A DNA stretch of 64,000 nt from Collinsella sp. zg1085. GTDB lineage: Bacteria; Actinomycetota; Coriobacteriia; Coriobacteriales; Coriobacteriaceae. The notes below the pieces were generated by a model. The model was given only the letters and a program-made list of their open reading frames with translations, had not been told where the DNA came from and did not search any database. Below are positions 1-7,601 of this stretch, piece by piece. The position numbers and the translations under genes are program-made. The DNA is taken from the NCBI RefSeq assembly GCF_018889955.1, contig NZ_CP076545.1, positions 1,364,001-1,428,000 on the forward strand, written 5' to 3'. Position 1 is the stretch's first letter. Every line of letters begins with the position of its first letter.

Positions 1-670
1 CGCCCAGCGCCCGAATCTGCTCGGAAAGCTCCTCGCGGTCACGAATGTTTTCTTCGGTCATAACCACAGGGGTTGAGGCCTTTTGAGCCTGCTTGTCTTT
101 GATTAAATAATCAACGCCGTACAGCGCCACACGGCGATAATCGCCGATGATGCGACCGCGTCCATAGCCATCAGGCAAGCCGGTGATGATATGAGCTGAG
201 CGACAGGCGCGCATCTCATCGGTATAGGCATCAAATACGCCCGCGTTGTGCGTTTTGCGGCGGAAGGTGTAGTTCTCAACAACCTCAGGGTCAATCTCGT
301 ATCCGTGCTGAGCAGCTGCCTGCACCGAAATACGAATACCGCCGTTAACGTGTAGAGCGCGCTTAAGCGGTTGCTCTGTCTGCAAGCCAACAATGGTCTC
401 TTTGCTGGGATTTTGGTTGTCAATATATCCTGCAGGATGTGAGCAAATGCCCGTAACTGTTTTTGTGTCCATATCGAGCACGCCGCCGCGTTTGCGCTCT
501 TCAAGCAGCAAATCTAAAACCTGATTCCATAAATCAGTTGTACGCTCAGTAGGTCCTGCTAAAAACGAATCGTCACCTTCATAGGGGGTGTAGTTTTTTT
601 GGATAAAGTCGCGTACATCGACTTCTTGCTCCCAATTGCCACCCTCAAATCCGTCCCATGCCTCGTGCAT
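1..670 (-). CDS. pflB: pyruvate formate-lyase, N-terminal part (runs off the window)
   Basis: Glycyl-radical enzyme that converts pyruvate and CoA to acetyl-CoA and formate in anaerobic fermentation. Only the first 223 codons are present; the catalytic cysteines and glycyl-radical loop lie outside the window. The translation begins MHEAWDGFEGGNWEQEVDVR and continues through ITGLPDGYGRGRIIGDYRR, a run typical of PFL N-terminal domains. The ATG at 668-670 has an AAGGAG ribosome site about 12 nt upstream. No other gene lies between it and the permease gene ending at 1013, so it probably has its own promoter in 671-950, where two dyads are seen. Identification is by recognition of family sequence. 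Confidence 0.93.
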   Translation of the reverse strand, partial: MHEAWDGFEGGNWEQEVDVRDFIQKNYTPYEGDDSFLAGPTERTTDLWNQVLDLLLEERKRGGVLDMDTKTVTGICSHPAGYIDNQNPSKETIVGLQTEQPLKRALHVNGGIRISVQAAAQHGYEIDPEVVENYTFRRKTHNAGVFDAYTDEMRACRSAHIITGLPDGYGRGRIIGDYRRVALYGVDYLIKDKQAQKASTPVVMTEENIRDREELSEQIRALG

Positions 671-829
671 TTACTAACCACGCTCCTTGATAAGGCTGCG
701 GCTCTGCATGCACTGCTCAGCCGCAGGTGATTGGTACGAAGGGCCTTGAGGTGCTGTGAATGAGTCAATCAGTGCCTCACACATTGCTCAAGCACATCGA
801 CCGTGAACTATGCGCATAGTCTAACATAG

Positions 830-867
830 GTAAACAGGTTTATCTATTAAATTGTTAACTGGTTTAC
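830..867. promoter_or_regulatory. imperfect dyad upstream of pflB
   Basis: GTAAAC at 830-835 and GTTTAC at 862-867 form perfect outer arms, followed inward by related but imperfect bases (AGGTT against AACTG). The spacer is AT-rich. The position about 160-195 nt upstream of the pflB start fits an operator, for example for a redox or global regulator, but no regulator family is assigned. Confidence 0.35.
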
Positions 868-890
868 ATGTCATTGACGTGGCATTTTAT

Positions 891-916
891 AAATGTGCTA
901 ACAAAACCGCACATTT
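891..916. promoter_or_regulatory. perfect 8-bp dyad AAATGTGC/GCACATTT upstream of pflB
   Basis: AAATGTGC (891-898) and GCACATTT (909-916) are exact reverse complements separated by 10 nt. Half-sites resemble CRP/FNR-family half-sites, but the spacing is 4 nt longer than in the classical CRP site. It lies between the permease terminator and pflB, so control of pflB is the simplest reading. The function is inferred. Confidence 0.4.
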
Positions 917-951
917 AGCCATATACGAGCATTTTTCTTTCAAAACTATGA

Positions 952-985
952 AAAGACCGAGCAGCATTATTGCCACTCGGTCTTT
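952..985 (-). terminator. intrinsic terminator after the ABC permease gene
   Basis: AAAGACCGAG (952-961) pairs with CTCGGTCTTT (976-985), a 10-bp stem with a 14-nt loop, 28 nt past the permease stop on the minus strand. The stem ends in a short T run (GTCTTTT), so it should work as a terminator, though the U tract is short. Confidence 0.7.
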
Positions 986-1012
986 GAAAAACGTGCAGAA
1001 CTTGTGTTGAAA

Positions 1013-3166
1013 CTACACCGTATGCCTTACTAAGATGGCATCGCGAATCATCGATTTACTCATAATGTAGGTCGCAAGGAAATAGCCTCCGTATGCCAAT
1101 ACAAATATCAGCGAGAACATCCACGAAATAGTGAAGCCACCAAATGCTTCTATCAAGCGGACTACCACCGTAAGAGCCACACAGGCATGAACAAAGCCCA
1201 CCGCCAGCGGAAAAAAGAAAAAGACGGATTGCTGAGCGAGCGCCGAGCGCATAATCTGAGGCGTTGGCGTGCCAAGCTCAGAGAGCACACGATAATTGCG
1301 TCCTGCATCTGAAACACCTGCAAGCTGCTGAATTGCCAGAATAGCTGCACATGCAATTACTAGGGTAAAGCCGATATAAATAGCCAGATAGCTCACCATG
1401 CCGTAAAGATCATTGCTGCTCTCAAAAATCTCTGTCTTCAAAACACCGGTTGCAATAAAGCCCACTTGATTATCGTTCTGATACAACTTGGGAAGGTCAG
1501 GGTCACGAGTGATATAGCTATCCGCCTCTTTAACATCAAGGTTACTACGATATTTCAGCACGAGCGTACTTGTAGCTACCGGATATATTCCTGCATCTAT
1601 CACGGCATCTGGCACCACAAGTGTTCCTCCGTTAGTAACCTGTCCCATACCAAGATTTGATGCCTTCTGGTCAACCTTATCTGCCACCGGAAACAGCTGA
1701 TGTCCTGCCACATTTACCGGTATCTTATGAGCCATAACTGCGTCAAAAGTTTTTACAATTGCATCACCTAAGTCGCTGGTAAAAAGATAACCCTGCTCTC
1801 CGAGACTAACCTCAGGCAATCCACGAAAACGCAGGTAGGCATTATACGTGCTCTCTTTAATAAGTGAGGGGCCAAACGTTGTTGCATTGGAGTGCTCCAT
1901 GCCAAGAGGTATTTCTGCACCTGCCTTGCGCAACAAATCGAGAAAGTCTATATCGGGCTTATGAGCACCAACAGGAACGGACCAATAGGTATCAATCTGC
2001 GCGTACTGACCTGCCACCTCAGACAAATCCCATGGTTTTCCATCATTTCCCGTTGTGCGCGTAGCCTGCATAAGATTGACCGGCACTGTTGTCTGAGCGG
2101 TTCTATCGCCATCATTACTGGCTAAAGAAGCATTAACGCTCACATCTGGGAATGCATACAAGGCATTGAGACCATAGTCTCCCGGCGTTGCACCCCCCAT
2201 CATATCTGAAAGCGCTGATGCAATGCCCATGCCACCGGTAACTGAGGTAATTGCCAAAAACAAAATAAAGCTAATAACCGCCATCGAAAAGGACGCTGTG
2301 TTTACACGGCTCGAAAGCTGACGGAGTGTCACCATGTTGAGCCCGCGCCAGTATAATCCACGAAGCATTGAGAGCAGCTTGAGCAAAAAGCCAGAAAAGC
2401 CAAAGAAGAACAAAATAGTTCCGATGATGACGGTAATGGTAGTAATTAAAAACTTGGCAAATGCCTCTGTTGTGGCATCTATAGGCAGACCATCGTGCAA
2501 AAGGCGTACATACGCAACAATAATAAGAACAAGACCCAACACAAATACCGCTGCCGAAATCCATGGGTTGCGCATTTTAACCGTCTCATTTTGGCGGTTA
2601 GCACTCATAAGGTCAATAATCTTTACCTTTGCTACAACACGAAGATTAAAGATGAGCGTGACAGCAAACATCGCAACGAGACAAACGACTGTCATTAAAA
2701 AGGCTTGTGTGGAAAAGAAGAAATGAAAGTTTGAAATTTGTGTCTTAAAAATTGAGGCGGTAAAGAATACCATCACCTGTGATAAGCCTACGCCCAGCGT
2801 AATGCCAAGTGCCAATGCTGTAACAGATACCATAATAGTCTCAAGCGCCATAACACGTGCAACCTGACCACGGCTCATGCCTAATACCTGATATAAACCA
2901 AACTGCTTTTTGCGGCGCTTCATAATAAAGTTGTTTGCATATACCAGCAAGAAGCCCATAACGCCCGCTAAAAACACGGTAACGCCACCAATAAGACTAC
3001 CCAGCAGCTGGGCAAAATCTGGACGGTTGAGCCCTACATAATCAATCTGCATGGCAATGGTGTTAAAGGTATAAAACATCAATACCGCAAGGGTTAGGGT
3101 TAACAAATACACAAGGTAATCACGCCCTGCGCGGCGAACGTTTGCCTGAGCAAGTCTAAAGAGCAT
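1013..3166 (-). CDS. BceB/FtsX-type ABC transporter permease
   Basis: 717-residue integral membrane permease with the BceB/VraG plan. It has an N-terminal membrane segment (about 17-40), three more segments by residue 170 with the conserved cytoplasmic stretch KRRKKQFGLYQVLGMSRGQ, a central set of segments, a large extracellular domain (about 330-590) and three C-terminal segments. It pairs with the ATPase encoded just upstream, whose end overlaps this start by 11 bp, so the two are translationally coupled. Members of this family export or sense cell-wall-active peptide antibiotics such as bacitracin. No BceRS-type regulator pair sits beside it; the nearest two-component system is about 6.6 kb away at 9807-12134. 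Substrate unknown. Confidence 0.9.
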   Translation of the reverse strand: MLFRLAQANVRRAGRDYLVYLLTLTLAVLMFYTFNTIAMQIDYVGLNRPDFAQLLGSLIGGVTVFLAGVMGFLLVYANNFIMKRRKKQFGLYQVLGMSRGQVARVMALETIMVSVTALALGITLGVGLSQVMVFFTASIFKTQISNFHFFFSTQAFLMTVVCLVAMFAVTLIFNLRVVAKVKIIDLMSANRQNETVKMRNPWISAAVFVLGLVLIIVAYVRLLHDGLPIDATTEAFAKFLITTITVIIGTILFFFGFSGFLLKLLSMLRGLYWRGLNMVTLRQLSSRVNTASFSMAVISFILFLAITSVTGGMGIASALSDMMGGATPGDYGLNALYAFPDVSVNASLASNDGDRTAQTTVPVNLMQATRTTGNDGKPWDLSEVAGQYAQIDTYWSVPVGAHKPDIDFLDLLRKAGAEIPLGMEHSNATTFGPSLIKESTYNAYLRFRGLPEVSLGEQGYLFTSDLGDAIVKTFDAVMAHKIPVNVAGHQLFPVADKVDQKASNLGMGQVTNGGTLVVPDAVIDAGIYPVATSTLVLKYRSNLDVKEADSYITRDPDLPKLYQNDNQVGFIATGVLKTEIFESSNDLYGMVSYLAIYIGFTLVIACAAILAIQQLAGVSDAGRNYRVLSELGTPTPQIMRSALAQQSVFFFFPLAVGFVHACVALTVVVRLIEAFGGFTISWMFSLIFVLAYGGYFLATYIMSKSMIRDAILVRHTV

Positions 3167-3935
3167 CGGATGCCTCCCCTCCCATCATGGCAACAACTTC
3201 CATGATGCGGTCGAGGAACTGACGACGCGTTTGTTCGCCCCGATGCAGCTCGGTGAAAATGTGACCATCGCGAATAAATAAAACCCGCGAGGTATAACTC
3301 GCAGCAAAACTATCGTGTGTAACCATGAGAACAGTTGCATGGTCTTGCTCGTTCATATTCTGAAAGCTCTCAAGCAAGAGACGCGCATTTTTTGAGTCGA
3401 GCGCTCCGGTTGGCTCGTCGGCCATAATAATGGCAGGATTGCTTACGAGTGCGCGTGCTGCAGCAACGCGTTGTTGTTGTCCGCCCGAAAGCTGATAGGG
3501 ATACTTCTCGAGGGTCTGCCCAATTGAGAGATGCTTGGCTACTTGCTCTACGCGAGTCAAAACCTCTGCTGCAGGGACACGCGAAATGGTTAAAGGCAGC
3601 GCAATGTTCTCTTTTACCGTAAGCGTATCGAGCAGGTTTGAATCTTGAAAGATAAAGCCCAGCTGCTCACGACGGAACCTTGTGAGCTTATCGGGTTTTA
3701 GCCGCGTCACATCGGCACCGTTAATGCACACTGTTCCGCTCGTAACGCTGTCGATGGTTGATATGCAATTGAGCAAGGTTGACTTGCCAGAACCGGAAGG
3801 ACCCATGATGGCGACAAACTCGCCTGCAGAAACACTAAACGAGATGTCGTTAAGCGCTTGCACGACGTTGTTGCGCGCACCATAGCGCTTCTGGATATGT
3901 TGTACTTCAAGTACCGCATTACTACTGGTAGACAT
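3156..3935 (-). CDS. BceA-type ABC transporter ATP-binding protein
   Basis: 259-residue cytoplasmic ATPase of the MacB/BceA branch that energises the adjacent FtsX-like permease. The Walker A motif GPSGSGKS is at residues 45-52, the signature LSGGQQQR near 150 and Walker B AIIMADEP about 20 residues later. The ATG at 3935 has a clean AGGAGG site. The end overlaps the permease start by 11 bp, so the genes form one operon. Control may lie in the 570-bp leader, which holds intergenic element copy 1. Confidence 0.93.
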   Translation of the reverse strand: MSTSSNAVLEVQHIQKRYGARNNVVQALNDISFSVSAGEFVAIMGPSGSGKSTLLNCISTIDSVTSGTVCINGADVTRLKPDKLTRFRREQLGFIFQDSNLLDTLTVKENIALPLTISRVPAAEVLTRVEQVAKHLSIGQTLEKYPYQLSGGQQQRVAAARALVSNPAIIMADEPTGALDSKNARLLLESFQNMNEQDHATVLMVTHDSFAASYTSRVLFIRDGHIFTELHRGEQTRRQFLDRIMEVVAMMGGEASDAL

Positions 3936-3967
3936 ACATTCCTCCTAGCTATACTTTGCACCAAGGC

Positions 3968-4192
3968 TTAAAGATTGGGCTTAACGCCACTTTCAAACGC
4001 GCGTTCAAGGTGGGCCTCGGTCGTTCTTACAGCTCCTATGGTGCCAAAGATGCAACAAATTTGACATCGAATTAGCTTACAGCTGTCGTACGCTTTTGTA
4101 AGATATCCGGCAAAGTAATTGAGGCTATGGCGGAATTGCAGGGTCTTGGGTTCCGTTACTTCTAACTCATAATAGCTAGTGTTGGCGCACAC
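3968..4192 (-). CDS. possible small protein upstream of the ABC transporter
   Basis: A 74-codon open frame with a GTG start, preceded by GAGGGAT a few bases upstream. It ends 32 nt before the ATPase start. The product has two Cys-rich spots and no family I recognise. It may be real, a regulator remnant, or chance; no codon-usage test could be run. Low confidence. Confidence 0.25.
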   Translation of the reverse strand: MCANTSYYELEVTEPKTLQFRHSLNYFAGYLTKAYDSCKLIRCQICCIFGTIGAVRTTEAHLERAFESGVKPNL

Positions 4193-4259
4193 TCATCCCT
4201 CTAATGTATCTCAGTTGGAACTCCAGCAAGGCCAACAAGCCGGTTTACATACAGTAGTC

Positions 4260-4481
4260 CTGACCTGCACGTTGGCAAAAGTTACCAATTTGACGCTCAA
4301 ATACGCCTCTGACCTGCACGTTGGCAAAAAAGACTAATTTGACACGATTTTTTGGCAAAAATGACGAATTTGGCGTAAAGCGACAGCTGTTGTTTTACTT
4401 GCAGGCCGTCTACCTGCAGCTTTGTTAAATAATTACTAACCCGCTGGGTTATAAAGAGTCAAATTCGTCAATTTTGCCAAA
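4260..4481 (+). repeat. intergenic three-unit element, copy 1 (class A, with an extra unit)
   Basis: Direct units R1 (4321-4343) and R2 (4352-4374) start TTGGCAAAAA and end AATTTG plus two bases. They are 31 nt apart. The inverted unit R3 is at 4458-4480 and matches R2 at 21 of 23 positions. The core CTACCTGCAG is at 4410-4419 and the AACCC hairpin starts at 4438. This copy alone carries an upstream unit R0 (4272-4294), 49 nt before R1; R0 and R1 share the lead-in TGACCTGCACG. The segment 4375-4398 can form a 10-bp RNA stem, with two G-U pairs, around an AGCU loop. It lies in the leader region of the ABC ATPase gene, 26 nt past the stop of the endonuclease-like gene. It contains no reading frame of note. 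Confidence 0.9.
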
Positions 4482-4507
4482 ACAACACTTGTCTATTACC
4501 TAAGGTC

Positions 4508-5476
4508 TTAAAGATAGTGACGCAATACAAATTGTCGCAGTTTTTCTTGTCGGATTGCAAAATCGGCTGGATACCTATCAGCCCGCTCACCTGCTTGCAT
4601 ACGCAAGGCTTCAAAGAGCCGCACAAAGGCCTGCTGGTTAAAGAGTGACTGCTTTCGTGCAACCACCACTTCAAAGCCAAGTGACTGTAAGGTCTGTCTA
4701 CGTTCCTCATCTGAAATACCCCGCTGCTCTTCTTCATGCATAGACCCATGATATTCAAAATCGGTGCCTGACTTTTTAAGAAGAATGTCAGCAAGAAAGT
4801 ACTTTGAACGGGTAAGCTGCTGCAGATGAGACGGGACATCAATACGGGCATTAAGCTCAATGTCCCGAATACCTAAACCTCCCAAACGCTTAGGTAAACT
4901 AATAAGCATCGCACAGGCTGTTTCCATAGGAGAACGTGCATGGTTATGCACATATTTCAGAGCTTGAAGTGCTTTTTTCTTGCCGCCATGTATATCAGTA
5001 TGGTGTGCATAATCACACAAGGCTTCTACCGTAGTGAGTGATGGTCGCTCAAAATACCTTTCCTTAGGGCTTACTGACAAAGAGTAATCGGCGCAAAGCT
5101 CATAGTACAGCTCAACCAGCTCGAGTAAGGATAAGTATCGCGCCATCTGAAGAGCAATTAAACGAATATCTGGTATCCAAAAATGCTCATATTCCTGTAA
5201 AAAGCCTACTGGGACATAGCCCTGTTGTACATGGCTTTGAACAAAACCACCGCGCGACCTACTTTGAGTATCTGATACAACAATGTGAAAAAGATGTTGC
5301 TCCACCTCCGAAAGCCCCTGCGCTTTAAGTGCTTGAAACGCCAATTGAAATTCGTGAGGCAGTGTTTGTTTTGTCGATAAGCAACACGGAGTTTCAGGCG
5401 CACAAGCAAGTGGTGCAGGACGCGCCGCTAGGCGGTACCAAGCTAGTGCAGTTGTATGTCCCAGAATCGGCTTCAT
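4508..5476 (-). CDS. AbiEi/DUF559-like protein with a PD-(D/E)XK-type C-terminus
   Basis: About 322 residues from the ATG at 5476; a TTG at 5494 would add six residues, and neither start has a strong ribosome site. The N-terminus (PILGHTTALAWYRLAAR) and middle resemble AbiEi-like proteins common in Coriobacteria. The last 100 residues have ADILLK, then GTDFEYHGSMHEEEQR, then ERRQTLQSLGFEVVV. This is the D...E.HG..H...D.RR...L...G pattern of Vsr/DUF559 endonuclease folds. A nuclease activity or role in phage defence is inferred from this pattern. It stands alone, without a partner toxin or methylase, and borders intergenic element copy 1. Confidence 0.6.
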   Translation of the reverse strand: MKPILGHTTALAWYRLAARPAPLACAPETPCCLSTKQTLPHEFQLAFQALKAQGLSEVEQHLFHIVVSDTQSRSRGGFVQSHVQQGYVPVGFLQEYEHFWIPDIRLIALQMARYLSLLELVELYYELCADYSLSVSPKERYFERPSLTTVEALCDYAHHTDIHGGKKKALQALKYVHNHARSPMETACAMLISLPKRLGGLGIRDIELNARIDVPSHLQQLTRSKYFLADILLKKSGTDFEYHGSMHEEEQRGISDEERRQTLQSLGFEVVVARKQSLFNQQAFVRLFEALRMQAGERADRYPADFAIRQEKLRQFVLRHYL

Positions 5477-5514
5477 ACCAGTATCTTGCCACAACGCAAG
5501 ATGAAGGTTTTACG

Positions 5515-5661
5515 TCAAATACCAGCACTTTTCCACCAGTCAATCGTAATGTACTTCGCATCTATGCTCAATCTCACACGCAACTTATACCAATCTGCTT
5601 TTTGACTAATATGCTCTGGTGGAAAACCAATAAAAGCCCAGTTGACTAAAACCAACTCCAT
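5515..5661 (-). CDS. possible 48-residue small protein
   Basis: ATG at 5661 opens a 48-codon frame (MELVLVNWAFIGFPPEHISQ at its start, ending IDWWKSAGI) just upstream of the endonuclease-like gene. It looks more protein-like than the antisense frame over the same bases, but no ribosome site is visible. It could be a remnant of a longer gene. The rest of 5477-5813 holds AT-rich sequence suitable for a promoter and nothing else I can name. Confidence 0.25.
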   Translation of the reverse strand: MELVLVNWAFIGFPPEHISQKADWYKLRVRLSIDAKYITIDWWKSAGI

Positions 5662-5813
5662 AGATTTTTCACTACGCTAACATGCTTGAGCGTATTAAAA
5701 ATTATTTTGAAAACGATTCTCTTTGTTGGCACTTTATGAAGCAATATGCCTAGCATAGTTTTTGTCTGCGCACAGAGCTACCTATGCACAAGCGCTTTAA
5801 GCAAACCTACCTG

Positions 5814-7502
5814 TTAGCGCACAAAGCGCGAATCATGCGCGATGCGCTCGACAAGGGCAACATCGGCAGGCATCCACGGAAGAATAGGAAGTTCATGGGG
5901 TGCAAGCCAAGCAACCTGGCGTTGATTATCAGCTAGCACCAATACTGCATCATCGTCTAAGCTGCATACAAAGCAATCCATAATGAGCTGCATTTCTGGA
6001 TAGCTATAACAAACCTGCTCGTAGAGGTCCTCAATGTGCACTGTCACGCCAAGCTCTTCGGTCAGCTCACGCACACATGCAGCCTCTGCCGTCTCGTTTG
6101 CCTCAAGCTTGCCACCTGGAAACTCCCATAGTCCTGCTCGCTCCCCATAGCCCCGCTGTACAGCAAGTATCTTGTTATGCCGACATAGTATTGCTGCGGC
6201 AACATGAACACGTTTCATACAGGCCTGGCGCTCCTCAGGATATACAACGCCCCAGTCGCGCCTAAGCTTAGTCATTACCTGCATAACGTCATCTGCATAA
6301 TCAAGCAAAGCGCGCGTGGCGCTATCTCCAGCAGCCGCCGCCTCAAGGTCTGCCAGCTCGTAACACAGTGCGTAACCCTCATTGCCCACATATACATCTT
6401 CACGCTGCCCGGTGTCTGTCCAAACAATTGTTGCGTGGTCTGCTCGTGGATAGTCATCAACTTGAATATATGCTCGCTCAAAACTTAAAACCGCACGCTT
6501 TGGCTGCTTTGAATGGAGCGAAAGAGAAAAAATACCTAGCTGACCTTCTTTGTTGCGCGTGACAAAACCGCTGCTCTCATCAACGCCGGTGCTTGCAAGA
6601 TTTGCAAGCGATACAAGCTCGGTGGGAGCACTTGCCATAAACAGCCGTGCAATGCTCAATGCATAAACCCCAATATCAAGCATGGCACCACCAGCAAGAT
6701 GCGGATTATAAAAACGATTTGATAAATCACCATAGGGCTTGTAGCTGCCAAAACTCACCTGCGCGAGATTAAGCGAACCAAAATCACCCGCATCTACACG
6801 ACGCTTGAGCTCCTTATATAAGGGCATATGCAAAATGGTTGTTGCATCCATGAGCACAACGTCATTTGCATCAGCAATATGGCGAGCCTCGGCCAATTCC
6901 TCACTATTAAGCGTAATTGACTTCTCACACAGCACATGTTTGCCAGCTGCAAGTGCTGCGCGGAGATAATTTATATGCGTGTTGTGCGGCGTAGTAATAT
7001 AAATTGCATCTATGTTGGGGTCTATATAGAGCTCATCAACATTTGCATAAACCTTTTCTACCTGATATTTCTCAGCAAATGCATGGGCTTTGTCGAGGCT
7101 TCGATTAGCGACACCAGCAAGACGACGACCTGCGCAGGCAAGAGATGTTGCCATCTGATTTGCGATAACCCCGCAGCCAATTACCGCCCAACGAATCATG
7201 GGAGCAGAAAATATATCCTGCGGGAAAGGCTGGTTTGCTATACGCGCAAAGGCTGCATCAGCTGCTGCGGCGGCATTTTGGGGAGCAGCAGCACCGGTAG
7301 CAACAACAGTGGTGTCTTGTGAAGCAACAACACCGGTAGCAACAGGGATGCCAGATGCGGGTGTCGTAGACACAGGTGCCGCCGATGCAGCCACAGACCC
7401 AGAGTTTAACCTAGATGCATCAGTGGACTTTCTCCCCATCTTCTGACCATCAAGCCCGCAATGCCCTGCTTCCTCACGCATTTCTAATGCCTGCTCAGCC
7501 AT
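5814..7502 (-). CDS. Gfo/Idh/MocA oxidoreductase fused to a C-terminal Nudix (MutT-like) domain
   Basis: 562 residues from the ATG at 7502, which has an excellent GAGGGGG site. An in-frame GTG at 7565 lies inside the htpG terminator and is unlikely. Residues 1-101 are Ala/Thr/Val-rich low complexity. The Rossmann fold starts at 102 (MIRWAVIGCGVIANQ), with a GKHVLCEKS motif as in Gfo/Idh/MocA dehydrogenases. Residues about 430-562 are a Nudix domain with a complete box: GGKLEANETAEAACVRELTE followed by ELGV. The first domain should oxidise a sugar-like substrate with NAD(P); the second should hydrolyse a nucleoside diphosphate derivative, perhaps an oxidised dNTP or CTP. The fusion is in one uninterrupted frame. 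Substrates are unknown. Confidence 0.85.
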   Translation of the reverse strand: MAEQALEMREEAGHCGLDGQKMGRKSTDASRLNSGSVAASAAPVSTTPASGIPVATGVVASQDTTVVATGAAAPQNAAAAADAAFARIANQPFPQDIFSAPMIRWAVIGCGVIANQMATSLACAGRRLAGVANRSLDKAHAFAEKYQVEKVYANVDELYIDPNIDAIYITTPHNTHINYLRAALAAGKHVLCEKSITLNSEELAEARHIADANDVVLMDATTILHMPLYKELKRRVDAGDFGSLNLAQVSFGSYKPYGDLSNRFYNPHLAGGAMLDIGVYALSIARLFMASAPTELVSLANLASTGVDESSGFVTRNKEGQLGIFSLSLHSKQPKRAVLSFERAYIQVDDYPRADHATIVWTDTGQREDVYVGNEGYALCYELADLEAAAAGDSATRALLDYADDVMQVMTKLRRDWGVVYPEERQACMKRVHVAAAILCRHNKILAVQRGYGERAGLWEFPGGKLEANETAEAACVRELTEELGVTVHIEDLYEQVCYSYPEMQLIMDCFVCSLDDDAVLVLADNQRQVAWLAPHELPILPWMPADVALVERIAHDSRFVR

Positions 7503-7540
7503 ATCAACCCCCTCTTTTGTACACGCCCGTGCATAACCAG

Positions 7541-7588
7541 AAAAACGAACAGCCCCGCCCAGCACAATAGCGCACAGGCGAGGCTGTT
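7541..7588 (-). terminator. intrinsic terminator of htpG
   Basis: AACAGCCCCGCC (7548-7559) pairs with GGCGAGGCTGTT (7577-7588), with one mismatch. On the minus strand the stem is followed by CGTTTTT. It lies 14 nt past the htpG stop, and it argues against the upstream GTG start of the next gene. Confidence 0.85.
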
Positions 7589-7601
7589 CATCGATGCGTT
7601 T

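Noticed and set aside
103-768. Minus-strand frames of 133 and 69 codons at the left edge
   Set aside because: They are out-of-frame shadows of the truncated pflB gene.
4260-4481. CRISPR array suggested by repeated 23-nt units
   Set aside because: Only two or three direct units per site with one unit inverted, the intervals recur identically between copies, and there are no cas genes.
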